Source: Brucella pseudogrignonensis
Lineage (GTDB): Bacteria; Pseudomonadota; Alphaproteobacteria; Rhizobiales; Rhizobiaceae
DNA length: 64,000 nt
Assembly: GCF_032190615.1 (NCBI RefSeq)
Contig: NZ_JAVLAT010000002.1
Coordinates: forward strand, 734,001 to 798,000
Direction: 5' to 3'
Shown here: piece by piece, positions 54,028 through 63,460 of the stretch
How positions within the stretch are numbered: position 1 is the stretch's first letter
Layout: each line of letters opens with the position of its first letter
Translations under genes and position numbers: made by a program
Notes under the pieces: generated by a model
Seen by the model: only the letters and a program-made list of their open reading frames with translations
Told to the model about the DNA's origin: nothing
Database searches by the model: none

Positions 54028-54884
54028 GCTTCAGGCATCTCCAGCTTTGTATCGACGAGCAATCCGCCAGTTGATTCATTGACCATACAGGCCTCATGAA
54101 AAAGCGCCCGGCGTTCTTCGTCGGTGCGCAATTGCCCAAGATCAGCAACCGTTGTCATCACACACACGATTTCGCCCTGTGCATCGAGCACGGGGGACGC
54201 CTGACCCGTGACGTTTGATAGGAGGTGACTGGTCATCTCATACCATCGATCTGCACGCACCTTTTCCAAAATGGCTTTCGACGGCGGCGTTCCGCGAAAA
54301 TTCGCGGGCTGCACCTTGCGCACCGCATCAATGCTGCTCTTTGGCAGATAGGACTGGAAAACTAATCCGCAAGCCGTGTTGTCCACCGGCAGCGTATCAC
54401 CGAGCGCCAGAGGATTGACCGAGAAATAAGCGCTGCGATACCAGCGCACCAAAGTCGGGCCGCGATCTGTCCAGATCGCAACCCCACCACTCATGGCGTG
54501 GCGCTGCGACAGAGCCTTCATATGCTGCGCTGCGATTTCGACAGCATCGACCCGCTTCAATGCACCAATGCCGATGCTCAGAGCAGTTGGCCCAAGATCG
54601 TAAAAGCCACTGACCGGATCTTGCTTTGCAAGCCCTTCCTTGACGAGGCTCTGCATATAACGATGCGCGGTTGATCCGCCGGTGCCTGCACGCTTGGCCA
54701 CTTCGCCAAGCGGAAGCTCATTTTCAGCATTGGCCAGAATCTTCAGAAATTTCGCAGCAATGGATACAGACTGAATTGTACCCGACCGTTTATCGCTCAC
54801 GCTTTCCGCTTCATTGATCGAAACGCCATCTTGCTCTTTCAAATGCTTAGCCTCCCGCCAGACAGGCGTATGCCCATCCGTCAT
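54024..54884 (-). CDS. IclR-family transcriptional regulator
   Basis: The protein has 286 residues. An N-terminal winged helix-turn-helix (QSVSIAAKFLKILANAENEL, then EVAKRAGTGGSTAHRYMQSL) is followed by an IclR effector domain (about 110-270) with GPTALSIGIGALKR and NTACGLVF. IclR proteins respond to small organic acids or aromatics. Its place inside the iron-chelate cluster is unusual, because such genes are normally under Fur/RirA or AraC/ECF control. The first 35 residues form a polar extension; a shorter start is possible. Confidence 0.92.
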   Translation of the reverse strand: MTDGHTPVWREAKHLKEQDGVSINEAESVSDKRSGTIQSVSIAAKFLKILANAENELPLGEVAKRAGTGGSTAHRYMQSLVKEGLAKQDPVSGFYDLGPTALSIGIGALKRVDAVEIAAQHMKALSQRHAMSGGVAIWTDRGPTLVRWYRSAYFSVNPLALGDTLPVDNTACGLVFQSYLPKSSIDAVRKVQPANFRGTPPSKAILEKVRADRWYEMTSHLLSNVTGQASPVLDAQGEIVCVMTTVADLGQLRTDEERRALFHEACMVNESTGGLLVDTKLEMPEA

Positions 54885-55046
54885 CCTCTATTCCGCTGGC
54901 GCCATGTGTAGCGCGAACTGCGTTGAAAATCATACGCGACACAATGCGCATGCGATCACGACATGCAAACCCCTGTGCCTATTGGCAGTGAAAATTCGAA
55001 ATGTTGCCGAAGAGCAACAGCCCCAAATCAGCTTGCATTCATACTG

Positions 55047-55063
55047 TATTGCGGTACGCATTC
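55047..55063. promoter_or_regulatory. Putative IclR operator upstream of the TonB receptor and iclR
   Basis: TATTGCGGTACGCATTC contains the inverted repeat TGCG-GTA-CGCA and matches 15 of 17 bases at 53142-53158. A further TTATTGCGGAAT half-site follows at once. It lies 69 bp before the receptor ATG and 163 bp before the divergent iclR start, suiting control of both. Confidence 0.6.
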
Positions 55064-55131
55064 CTTATTGCGGAATTGAAATAACGCAGATAACAGAACA
55101 TGAACTGTATACTCATGTTTTGGGGCGACCT

Positions 55132-57219
55132 ATGAATATTCATTGTACCCGCGGCTTTCTCTATGGTGTCAGTGCACTGACACTGGTCGCAATGTCTGCA
55201 ACGACCGCTTTCGCACAGGATCGCCAGAAGACGACGGAATCCAAAGGATTGGTTCTCGATACTCTGGTCATCACTGGCGAAAAGGTCGCCCGCGACATCA
55301 AAAATACGGCTTCTTCAGTAACGGTCATCACCGGCGAAGAAATTAGTCGCCAAAAAACAGGCGACAATTCGGTTTCCGAAGTTGTGCGCGGTACGCCGAA
55401 TGTCGTTTACACGGATACGGTCAGCGCCCCTGTTATTCGTGGACAAGACACGCAGGGGCCGCACAATGGTCAGAATGTATTCTGGGGTGGCACTGTTCCG
55501 CGTGCAACTATCAATATGGACGGCCATTATCTGAATTATAACGAGTTTTATTACGGCGGTACGTCTGTTTGGGATATAAACAATATTGAAGTGTTCCGTG
55601 GTCCTCAGACCACCTCCCAAGGTGCAAATGCCATTGCCGGAACGATTATAGTGAATACCAATGATCCTACCTTTGAACGTGAAGGCGCTTATCAGGTCGA
55701 AATTGGAAATTATAATTCCAAGCGCACGTCGATCATGCTCAATAGCCCCATTTACAAGGAGGAGCTGGCAGCACGTTTGGCATTAGACTATTCGGGGCGC
55801 GATACATTTATCGATTATATCAGTCCCGCCTTCCAAACTGAAGGCACTGATCAAGCTTTCAAAGCGTTCACTGGTCGCCTGAAGCTCCTTTGGGAGCCAG
55901 CAGAAATTCCCGGATTGGTAGCGAAACTCACTTACTCACATGCGCGAAGCAATCGCCCTAGTCAGGAAGCCTCTTCAGGTAATTTTGAAGATCTTGAGCA
56001 TTCGACAACCTCAATGCCAAGCTGGAAACAGGACACCAATACTGGCATTCTCGACATCAGTTATGATCTGGAAAATGGTTTCAAGCTGTATAATCAGACG
56101 CAATTCTCGGCTTCCGGTGTACATCGCCATACAGGCACTCCGACCTATGGGAAAGCCGATATTAATCAGAAGAATATTTCGAATGAGGCGCGTGTAACAT
56201 ACGGCGATCAGGAAGACACGATGAGCGGTGTTGCGGGCATTTTCTATGCTCATACAAAATCGGATGAATTGCTCCTGCTTCAGGGAACCACGACATTTGA
56301 TGACACGAAGACAAATCTCGGTCTCTTTGCTGAAACAAGCTACCGCATCACAGAGCAGTGGACTTTAACCGGCGGTTTGCGGTTCCAGCAGGATAGCATT
56401 GAACGCGTTGGCATTTCAGCGCTGACAACAAAACCGCTGAACTATGACGAAACGTTCTCGGCAGTTTTGCCCAAGATCTCTCTGGCATACGCGGTTACGC
56501 CTGAATTAACCGTCGGCGCCATGGTGAGCAAAGGTTATAATCCAGGGGGCGTTTCTCTTAATCTTTCTTCGCGTAACTGGCATTATTTTGAAGAAGAGAA
56601 GCTCTGGAACTATGAGCTTTTCACGCGCGCCAATTTGCTTGATGACAAGCTAACGCTTACGAGCAACGTCTTCTATATGGATTTCAAGAATGCGCAGTAC
56701 AATATTCCTGTTGTCCTGCCTGATAATCTTGTTCAATCCTATACAATCAATGCTGAAAAAGCGCACGCTTACGGACTTGAGCTCGGTCTCGATTATCAGA
56801 TAATGGATAATCTTGCTTTGAAAACCAGTGCAGGTATTCTCAGGACGAAAATCGACGAGATCACGAGCAACAATTCCTACAAGGACAACGAGTTTGCAAA
56901 ATCTCCGGGATATATGTTCAGCGTCGGCGCGAGCTGGGATGCGACAGAGAAGTTGAACGTGTCGGGGCAAGTTCGTCATACCGATGGGTATTATTCAGAT
57001 ATCGCAAACACCTCTACCTATATTGTTGATGCGTACACGATTGCGGATGCTCGTGTGAGTTACGACTTCCATGAATCAGTTCAACTCTATGGTTTTGTGA
57101 AGAATATTTTTGATGAGCGCACACCAACTTATTTACAGCAAAACCGCGGCATCGGCGGATTAGAGGCAAGCATGACAATGCCACGTACTTTTGGCATCGG
57201 CCTTAAAGGCAGCTTTTAA
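55132..57219 (+). CDS. TonB-dependent outer-membrane receptor (siderophore/chelate)
   Basis: This 695-residue receptor has a signal peptide (cleaved near TAFAQD), a TonB-box-like LDTLVITGEK, a plug domain (TASSVTVITGEEIS, then IEVFRGPQTTSQGANAIAGT) and a 22-strand barrel ending GIGLKGSF with terminal Phe. KGYNPGGVSLN and the plug style recall FyuA/RhtA-type ferric-siderophore receptors. An open frame extends 318 bp further up but overlaps the divergent iclR gene, so the ATG at 55132, giving a proper signal peptide, is chosen. It is the outer-membrane partner of the FecCD importer. Confidence 0.94.
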   Translation: MNIHCTRGFLYGVSALTLVAMSATTAFAQDRQKTTESKGLVLDTLVITGEKVARDIKNTASSVTVITGEEISRQKTGDNSVSEVVRGTPNVVYTDTVSAPVIRGQDTQGPHNGQNVFWGGTVPRATINMDGHYLNYNEFYYGGTSVWDINNIEVFRGPQTTSQGANAIAGTIIVNTNDPTFEREGAYQVEIGNYNSKRTSIMLNSPIYKEELAARLALDYSGRDTFIDYISPAFQTEGTDQAFKAFTGRLKLLWEPAEIPGLVAKLTYSHARSNRPSQEASSGNFEDLEHSTTSMPSWKQDTNTGILDISYDLENGFKLYNQTQFSASGVHRHTGTPTYGKADINQKNISNEARVTYGDQEDTMSGVAGIFYAHTKSDELLLLQGTTTFDDTKTNLGLFAETSYRITEQWTLTGGLRFQQDSIERVGISALTTKPLNYDETFSAVLPKISLAYAVTPELTVGAMVSKGYNPGGVSLNLSSRNWHYFEEEKLWNYELFTRANLLDDKLTLTSNVFYMDFKNAQYNIPVVLPDNLVQSYTINAEKAHAYGLELGLDYQIMDNLALKTSAGILRTKIDEITSNNSYKDNEFAKSPGYMFSVGASWDATEKLNVSGQVRHTDGYYSDIANTSTYIVDAYTIADARVSYDFHESVQLYGFVKNIFDERTPTYLQQNRGIGGLEASMTMPRTFGIGLKGSF

Positions 57220-57245
57220 AGTGGTAGTGTAATGCTTGATCAACT

Positions 57246-57270
57246 GCGGGCTTCACGGCCCGCGGTTTTT
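57246..57270 (+). terminator. Terminator-like hairpin between receptor and monooxygenase genes
   Basis: GCGGGC, a TTCACG loop and GCCCGC are followed by GGTTTTT. Only 26 bp separate it from the next ATG, so the monooxygenase would be expressed by readthrough or from an unseen promoter. Confidence 0.8.
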
Positions 57271-57296
57271 GTCTTGAAAAGAAATCGGAGTTAAAC

Positions 57297-58607
57297 ATGA
57301 CTGCGCGCAAAAAGCTCCATATTGGTATGTCTCTCGCCCCAACCTGGCTGAGCAATGATGGCTGGCGGCATGACAACAGTGACATTGAAGGCGTGTTTGG
57401 TTCTGATTTTTATGTCGATATTGCGCAGCGCGCTGAAGCAGCCAAACTCGATTTCGTATTTCGGCCTGACAATCTGTTTCTCAACAGTCAGATCATGGAA
57501 ACGACACCGGGTTTCGCAAGTCTTGACGCCACTGTGCTGATGGCAGCACTTGCGCGCGAGACCTCAAAAATTGGACTTCTGACCACTGTTTCAACCACCT
57601 TTATGACACCCTATGTGGTTGCGCGGCAGGTTCTGTCGCTGCATCATCTGAGCAAAGGCCGGGCGGGTTGGAATATCGTTACCGCGCTCGACGGCAATGT
57701 AAATTTCGGTCTTGATGAAATGCCAACCTCAGACGAGCGCTATGCGCGCGCCGCAGAGTTCACGCAAATCGTGAAAGAGTTGTGGCGGAGTTTTCCGGGC
57801 TCCGCTTTGAAGCGCGACCGTGTCACTGGGCATTACGCCGACCCATCGCAAATCAAGCCGATAGATCACGAAGGCGATTTCTTTAAAGTCAAAGGCCCAC
57901 TCAATATTCCTTCGCTTGGAGAGGTTCCAATTCCACTGTTTCAGGCTGGAGCGTCAACAGCGGGACGCCATTTTGCAGCTTCGGTCGCAAATGGCATATT
58001 CTCTGCAACGCCTAATATTGATGCGGCAACCAGCTTACGCAATGATTTGCGTTCGCTGGCTGAAGCGCAAGGTCGTAAAGCTGACGATGTTCGCCTGCTT
58101 CCCGGTTTGAGCCTATATCTTGCCGCTTCACGCGCAGAGGCTTGGGAGCTGTTTCACGATACGCATAAGCGCGGCGACCGCACGCGCAAGATTACCTATA
58201 TCCGGGACATGACAGGGCTCGACCTGACTGATTGGCCTGAAGATCGGCCTATCAGCCCATCGGATTTACCGCCGCCGCCGGAAAAAACGCGCAGCAAAAC
58301 TCACGCTGGATTGTTGCAGCGGCTTCTTTTGAAAGAAACGCTCTATATCAACGACCTTTTGCGCCGCCCGGAAGTTATCAGCGCGGCACATTGGCAGGTG
58401 ATTGGGACGGTCGATGATGCGGTAGAAGAAATCGAGAAGTGGTCAGATGCGGGAGCGATCGATGGATTTATCACCGCGCCCGGCGGTTCTACATCGTCAA
58501 TGCATCTTGCGCTTGATGAGTTGATGCCGCGTTTGTCTGAAGTGGGCCTGCTGCGTTCTGACTATGCTGGCGATACATTTGCGCAGCATTTGGGTCTGGC
58601 ATATTGA
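57297..58607 (+). CDS. FMN-dependent monooxygenase, NtaA/SnaA/DszA family
   Basis: This 436-residue luciferase-like TIM barrel has the NtaA/SnaA hallmarks: MSLAPTWLSNDGWRHDNSD near the N-terminus, FVFRPDNLF, TSKIGLLTTVSTTF, SKGRAGWNIVTA and VPIPLFQAGASTAGRHFAA. The family uses reduced FMN to oxidise compounds such as nitrilotriacetate and EDTA, or dibenzothiophene sulfone. No flavin reductase gene lies beside it, so one must be supplied elsewhere. Its place behind a chelate receptor suggests oxidation of the imported ligand. GGAG precedes the ATG. Confidence 0.9.
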   Translation: MTARKKLHIGMSLAPTWLSNDGWRHDNSDIEGVFGSDFYVDIAQRAEAAKLDFVFRPDNLFLNSQIMETTPGFASLDATVLMAALARETSKIGLLTTVSTTFMTPYVVARQVLSLHHLSKGRAGWNIVTALDGNVNFGLDEMPTSDERYARAAEFTQIVKELWRSFPGSALKRDRVTGHYADPSQIKPIDHEGDFFKVKGPLNIPSLGEVPIPLFQAGASTAGRHFAASVANGIFSATPNIDAATSLRNDLRSLAEAQGRKADDVRLLPGLSLYLAASRAEAWELFHDTHKRGDRTRKITYIRDMTGLDLTDWPEDRPISPSDLPPPPEKTRSKTHAGLLQRLLLKETLYINDLLRRPEVISAAHWQVIGTVDDAVEEIEKWSDAGAIDGFITAPGGSTSSMHLALDELMPRLSEVGLLRSDYAGDTFAQHLGLAY

Positions 58608-58657
58608 TAAATTTTATGCGGGCAGCTTCACAAAAGGTGCTGCCCGCATGTAGAAGT

Positions 58658-59704
58658 TTAGATACCGGAAATTGAAGGCAAAGGCCCATCAACACTCATG
58701 GCATGGTCCAGCACACGTTGCAGATTAGCCGCGTGACGGAAGTCGGGCTGCAATGCAATGCCATTGGCAACAGCTTTGGCAAAGCGCTGATAGTTCGTTT
58801 CGACTTGTCCTGCATCGATATCACGCCATGTCGCTGTTTCAATATCATCACCAATCGAGCCGCGCAGGCTTGAGCCTGTTGGTGTGTGAAGAACTTCAAG
58901 CGCACCTTTGTCGCCGTGGATACGCAGGCGCAGCTCGTTGAGATGGCCGGTTGCCCAGCGGCTTGCATGGATGACGCCCAATGCTCCATTGGCATATTCG
59001 GCACTCATGACGAAGCTGTCATTCGCATCCATTTGATATTCGCCGATTTGGTTGTTCTCGGCTTTCTCAAATGTCTTTAGATGTGCAGAAGCACGCTCGA
59101 CATCACTGCCGATGGCATAAGATGCGAAGTCGAGAATATGAATGCCGACATCGCCCAGAACACCATTGGAGCCATGTTTTGTGGAAAGCCGCCAAAGCCA
59201 TTTGCTTTCGGTTTTCCAGTTGCCCCATGCTTTTGATACCAGCCAGCTTTGTAGATAAGATGCTTCAAAATGGCGTATCTGGCCGATCTCTCCAGCGAGC
59301 ACCATCTCCCGGGCTTTTTGGAGAGGAGCGACGTTGCGATAGGTGAGATTGACCATATTGATGATGCCAGCCTGTTCGGCTGCATCCGCCATTTCTGCTG
59401 CCAGCGCATAGTTTTCGGCCAATGGCTTTTCGCAGAAAACATGCTTCCCCGCGCCGATGAGCGCCAAGGTTGTTGGGTGGTGGATTGCATCGGGCGTGAC
59501 ATTTGCCGCTGCATCAAACTCGCCCCATTCAATCGCATCTTCAAGCCGGGTGAAGCGGTTCTGGATATCGTGATTTTCAGAAAACGCATCAACGCGTTCT
59601 GCCGATACATCGCAAGCGGCAACGAGTTCGACGCCTTCAATCGCTTTGAAGGCTTCGGCATGGCTTTTTGCCATGCCGCCTGTTCCAAGAATAAGAAGCC
59701 TCAT
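58658..59704 (-). CDS. thuB: Gfo/Idh/MocA oxidoreductase, ThuB-like
   Basis: This 348-residue NAD(P)-dependent dehydrogenase has an N-terminal LILGTGGMAKSH nucleotide motif, HVFCEKPLAENYALAAEM (family Glu-Lys-Pro) and LGDVGIHILDFASYA with the catalytic Asp/His. As the last gene after thuA it corresponds to ThuB of Sinorhizobium, which acts with ThuA on imported disaccharides via 3-keto derivatives. Two adjacent ATGs follow GAGGTGG; the second has the better spacing. The stop of thuA lies 9 bp before it. Confidence 0.9.
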   Translation of the reverse strand: MRLLILGTGGMAKSHAEAFKAIEGVELVAACDVSAERVDAFSENHDIQNRFTRLEDAIEWGEFDAAANVTPDAIHHPTTLALIGAGKHVFCEKPLAENYALAAEMADAAEQAGIINMVNLTYRNVAPLQKAREMVLAGEIGQIRHFEASYLQSWLVSKAWGNWKTESKWLWRLSTKHGSNGVLGDVGIHILDFASYAIGSDVERASAHLKTFEKAENNQIGEYQMDANDSFVMSAEYANGALGVIHASRWATGHLNELRLRIHGDKGALEVLHTPTGSSLRGSIGDDIETATWRDIDAGQVETNYQRFAKAVANGIALQPDFRHAANLQRVLDHAMSVDGPLPSISGI

Positions 59705-59712
59705 CATCCACC

Positions 59713-60498
59713 TCAGCGATAACCGGCTTCGCCAGCTTTGTGCAGTTTCGGGCCACGTTCTTCGATGGGTTCTGGTGCTTTGTCGACGGGCACGTTTGGT
59801 GCCGTATGAATGCCTGTCCAGGCAGGTTGTGGATTGTAAGCCCATTTAACCGAGTTGCGCAGAACAGTCTGCACATTGGCGTCATGATAGGTTGGATAGG
59901 TTTCGTGGCCGGGGCGGAAATAGAAAATGTTGCCAGCGCCACGACGCCAGGTCATGCCGGAGCGAAACACTTCGCCACCTGCAAACCATGAAATGAACAC
60001 CGTTTCGAGTGGTTCTGGCACCGAGAACTGCTCGCCATACATTTCCTCGTTTTCAAGGACGAAGTTTTCTTCCAAACCTTGTGCAATCGGATGGCCGCGA
60101 TTGACGACCCACACACGCTCACGCTCGCCAGCCTCACGCCATTTCAAAGCGCATGGAGTCCCCATGAGACGCTTGAATATTTTTGAAAAATGGCCGGAGT
60201 GCAAAACGATAAGGCCCATGCCTTCAAACACACGCTTCGCAACACGCTCAACGATCTCGTCATTAACGCCGCCGTGGTCCTTATGGCCCCACCAGACAAG
60301 CACATCGGTTTGCGCAAGTCGTTCCTCGCTCAGGCCGTGCTCCGGCTCCTGCAAGGTTGCGGTTGTCGCTTCAATATCTGCATCGCCATTGAGGCTTGCA
60401 GCAATTGTGTTGTGCATACCATCCGGATAAATCGAGCGGACGGTTTCGTTGATCTTTTCGTGAACATTTTCACCCCAGACGATAGTGCGAATAGGCAC
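59713..60498 (-). CDS. thuA: Trehalose utilisation protein ThuA
   Basis: This 261-residue class I glutamine-amidotransferase-like flavodoxin fold has [39 protein letters not shown] and [17 protein letters not shown], characteristic of ThuA. In Sinorhizobium ThuA and ThuB together convert imported trehalose, maltitol or sucrose. It lies 2 bp after the ATPase gene in the same transcript. Confidence 0.95.
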   Translation of the reverse strand: MPIRTIVWGENVHEKINETVRSIYPDGMHNTIAASLNGDADIEATTATLQEPEHGLSEERLAQTDVLVWWGHKDHGGVNDEIVERVAKRVFEGMGLIVLHSGHFSKIFKRLMGTPCALKWREAGERERVWVVNRGHPIAQGLEENFVLENEEMYGEQFSVPEPLETVFISWFAGGEVFRSGMTWRRGAGNIFYFRPGHETYPTYHDANVQTVLRNSVKWAYNPQPAWTGIHTAPNVPVDKAPEPIEERGPKLHKAGEAGYR

Positions 60499-60500
60499 GA

Positions 60501-61556
60501 TTATTCTCCTTGTTTTGGCGTTGCCGCATTGGTCATTGAACTTGGGAGGTCTGCGTCAAATGCGCGGCCTTTTTCATCGAAGCGATGAATATTTTCTCCA
60601 GAGGGGGAGATGGAAAGTGTCTCGCCAGACTTGCGCGTTACCACGCCGTTTTCACGAACCACAAGCGGCTCCTCAAGGCCGAGATCGATATAGACATAGG
60701 TGTCTGAACCCAGAACTTCTGTATGAATTACGCGCCCGGTCCAGCGTCCATCCTTTGGCACAATTTTAAGGTGTTCAGGGCGCAGTCCGATAGTGTGTGC
60801 ATTGAAACCTCCCGCATGGTCGCCAGTCAGGAAGTTCATTTTGGGTGATCCGATAAACCCGGCAACGAACAGCGAATTCGGCTTTTCATAAAGCTCGAGC
60901 GGCGTTCCGATCTGCTCTACACGACCATCACGCAAAACACAGATGCGATCAGCCAGTGTCATAGCCTCCACCTGGTCGTGGGTCACATAGATCATGGTGG
61001 TGTTTTCCATGCTCTGATGGAGCTTTGCGATTTCAAGCCGCGTTGCTACGCGCAAAGCTGCATCGAGATTGGATAAAGGCTCATCAAACAGGAAGACTTT
61101 GGGATCTCGCACGATGGCGCGACCGATGGCAACACGCTGACGCTGGCCACCCGAAAGCTGGCGGGGGAGACGCTCCAGATAGGGGGTGAGTTGGAGCATC
61201 TCAGCAGCACTTTGAATGCGGTCTTTGCATTCCTGCTTGGTTTTTCCGGCAAGTTGCATACCAAAGGCCATGTTTTGATACACCGTCATATGCGGATAAA
61301 GCGCATAGGATTGAAACACCATCGCAATGCCACGCTTGGATGGGCTGAGGCTGTTAACCACCGTTCCGTCTATGGACAATTCGCCGTCGGTAATTTCCTC
61401 GAGACCCGCGATCAGGCGCAGCAGTGTAGACTTTCCGCAGCCAGACGGTCCGACAAAGACCATAAATTCGCCCGGGCGGATGTCGAGATCGACGCCCTTG
61501 ATGACGTCAAAATTGCCAAAAGATTTGCGCACATTGCGCAGTTGAAGTTCGGCCAT
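60501..61556 (-). CDS. thuK: Disaccharide ABC transporter ATP-binding protein (ThuK/MsmK/UgpC type)
   Basis: This 351-residue CUT1 ATPase has Walker [13 protein letters not shown], signature [19 protein letters not shown], Walker [14 protein letters not shown], the switch His in [11 protein letters not shown] and a C-terminal TOBE/OB domain with IGLRPEHL. It energises the ThuFG permeases and is clustered with thuA, which supports a trehalose/sucrose-type substrate. Confidence 0.95.
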   Translation of the reverse strand: MAELQLRNVRKSFGNFDVIKGVDLDIRPGEFMVFVGPSGCGKSTLLRLIAGLEEITDGELSIDGTVVNSLSPSKRGIAMVFQSYALYPHMTVYQNMAFGMQLAGKTKQECKDRIQSAAEMLQLTPYLERLPRQLSGGQRQRVAIGRAIVRDPKVFLFDEPLSNLDAALRVATRLEIAKLHQSMENTTMIYVTHDQVEAMTLADRICVLRDGRVEQIGTPLELYEKPNSLFVAGFIGSPKMNFLTGDHAGGFNAHTIGLRPEHLKIVPKDGRWTGRVIHTEVLGSDTYVYIDLGLEEPLVVRENGVVTRKSGETLSISPSGENIHRFDEKGRAFDADLPSSMTNAATPKQGE

Positions 61557-61567
61557 TGGTTAAACTC

Positions 61568-62392
61568 CTAGCCTTTGACACCGCCAGCCGTGAGACCGGA
61601 AACGATCCGCCGCTGGAAGATGAGAACGAGGACAACAAGAGGAACGGTGACAATGACCGATGCGGCCATGATGTTGCCCCATGGAATTTCAAACTGGCTG
61701 CTGCCAGATAGAAGTGCGATGGCGACCGGAACCGTGCGCTGCCCTGCTGAAGAGGTGAAGGTCAGCGCGAAAAGGAATTCGTTCCATGCAGAAATGAACG
61801 CGAGCAACCCGGTTGTGACGAGAGCGGGCCACATCAGCGGCATGAAAACGCGCGTAATAATCACCCATGATGAGGCACCATCGACAATTGCGGCTTCTTC
61901 GATTTCGACAGGTAGATCACGCATGAAAGTGGTAAGCACCCAGACGGTGAATGGCAGCGTGAAGATCATGTAAGAGAAAATGAGCGCCAGCGGCGTGTTG
62001 AAGATGCCGAGAAAGCGTATCAGTTCAAACAGGCCGGCCAGCACCGCAATTTGCGGGAACATCGAGACCGACAAGATGGTCAGCAGCAACAACCCGCGGC
62101 CACGGAAATTAACGCGCGCCAGCGCATAGGCGGCAGTCACGGCAAGCAGCAGCGAGATTGCGACCACAACCGTTGCAACAAGAAGCGAGTTTCCGAGACT
62201 TTGAACGAAGCTTCCATGGGTCAGCACGCCCGTATAATTGGCGACCGAGAAGCTTTCTGGCCAGAAATCGACCTGAAACAGCGCCGTTCCTGATTTGAAG
62301 CTCGTGATGATCGCATAGTAAAACGGAAACACCGCAATCAGGATGATGAACGCAACCAGCAGATAAAAGCTAAGGCTTTTCACATAATGCAT
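61568..62392 (-). CDS. thuG: Disaccharide ABC transporter permease (ThuG/MalG type)
   Basis: This 274-residue permease has six TM helices. The cytoplasmic EAA loop reads EIEEAAIVDGASSWVIITRVFMP in two overlapping parts (EIEEAAIVDGAS and ITRVFMPLMWPAL), the ATPase docking site of CUT1 importers. It partners the next upstream permease. It begins 4 bp after thuF ends. Confidence 0.94.
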   Translation of the reverse strand: MHYVKSLSFYLLVAFIILIAVFPFYYAIITSFKSGTALFQVDFWPESFSVANYTGVLTHGSFVQSLGNSLLVATVVVAISLLLAVTAAYALARVNFRGRGLLLLTILSVSMFPQIAVLAGLFELIRFLGIFNTPLALIFSYMIFTLPFTVWVLTTFMRDLPVEIEEAAIVDGASSWVIITRVFMPLMWPALVTTGLLAFISAWNEFLFALTFTSSAGQRTVPVAIALLSGSSQFEIPWGNIMAASVIVTVPLVVLVLIFQRRIVSGLTAGGVKG

Positions 62393-62396
62393 GATG

Positions 62397-63377
62397 CTAC
62401 TCTCCCTTGCCGCTGAGGTTTACACGTCCAAAAAACATGTAGAGGACTGTGATCGCTGCGATAATGAGAAAAAGCATCGTAGACGCTGTCGCCCCATAAG
62501 CGAACTTATCGAAGTCGAAGAGATTTTCACGGGCAAACACCGACATTGTTTTTGTCTGAGCGTTGTTGGGCGTCAGTACGTAAATCAGGTCGAAGATGCG
62601 CAATGCATCCAGCATACGGAAAATCACGGCTACCATCAGTGCAGGGCGGATAAGTGGCAGTGTAACGCGCCAGAAGACCTTGATTGGATGGACATCATCT
62701 ATTTTTGCGGCTTCATAAATGTCTGATGGGACCATTTGCAAACCCGCAAGGATAAGCAGCGCCATGAAGGGCGTTGTTTTCCAGACATCCACAATCAGAA
62801 CCGCAATCATCGCCGTATCAGGATTTGCCGTCCAAGCGATTTTCTGGCTGATGATGCCAAGATTAAGCAGAATGTGATTGAGAATGCCGAACTGGTCGTT
62901 GAGCATCCAGCCCCACATTTTGGCCGAAACAATAGTCGGTATCGCCCATGGGATGAGAATGGCTGCGCGGACGAGCCCACGGCCACGAAACTGCGCGTTT
63001 AGCACCAATGCCACGATGAGGCCGAATAGAGTCTCAAGACTGACGGAGAAAATGGTGAAACGGATGGTATTCCAGACTGCCCCCCACCATGCCGGATCAA
63101 CGAGAAGCCCGCGATAGACGGTTTTGCCACTCTTGAGTGTGATCCATGTCAGGTAATTCTTGAAGCCGACAAATTCAGCTGTCGCTAAGCTCGTCAACGA
63201 CGCATTGGTGAAGCTGAAATAGATAGTGCGGAGCAGCGGCCATCCGGCAACGAGCGCCAAGACAAGCAGTGTCGGTGCAAGAAACAACCAGGCCGAGCGA
63301 ATTCGCTGCTTGTGGAGGTCCGAGTGGCGTCGGTTCCCCGATGCCACCCTTGAACCATCAAGAGAGGTCTCCGTCAT
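62397..63377 (-). CDS. thuF: Disaccharide ABC transporter permease (ThuF/MalF type)
   Basis: This 326-residue permease has six to seven TM helices, a basic N-terminus and the EAA loop IYEAAKIDDVHPIKVFWRVT. It forms the channel with ThuG for binding-protein-dependent uptake. It lies between thuE and thuG in the standard thuEFGK order. Confidence 0.94.
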   Translation of the reverse strand: MTETSLDGSRVASGNRRHSDLHKQRIRSAWLFLAPTLLVLALVAGWPLLRTIYFSFTNASLTSLATAEFVGFKNYLTWITLKSGKTVYRGLLVDPAWWGAVWNTIRFTIFSVSLETLFGLIVALVLNAQFRGRGLVRAAILIPWAIPTIVSAKMWGWMLNDQFGILNHILLNLGIISQKIAWTANPDTAMIAVLIVDVWKTTPFMALLILAGLQMVPSDIYEAAKIDDVHPIKVFWRVTLPLIRPALMVAVIFRMLDALRIFDLIYVLTPNNAQTKTMSVFARENLFDFDKFAYGATASTMLFLIIAAITVLYMFFGRVNLSGKGE

Positions 63378-63460
63378 GATTTTCCTCTGGGACTTTCTCG
63401 CTTGGGAAAAATGCGTTCGGATTGCTTGGGACCATAATCCGAACGCCGCTTGAACAGTGC

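Noticed and set aside
54814..55131. A 106-residue N-terminal extension of the TonB receptor
   Set aside because: The open frame overlaps iclR and lacks receptor features; the ATG at 55132 gives a proper signal peptide.
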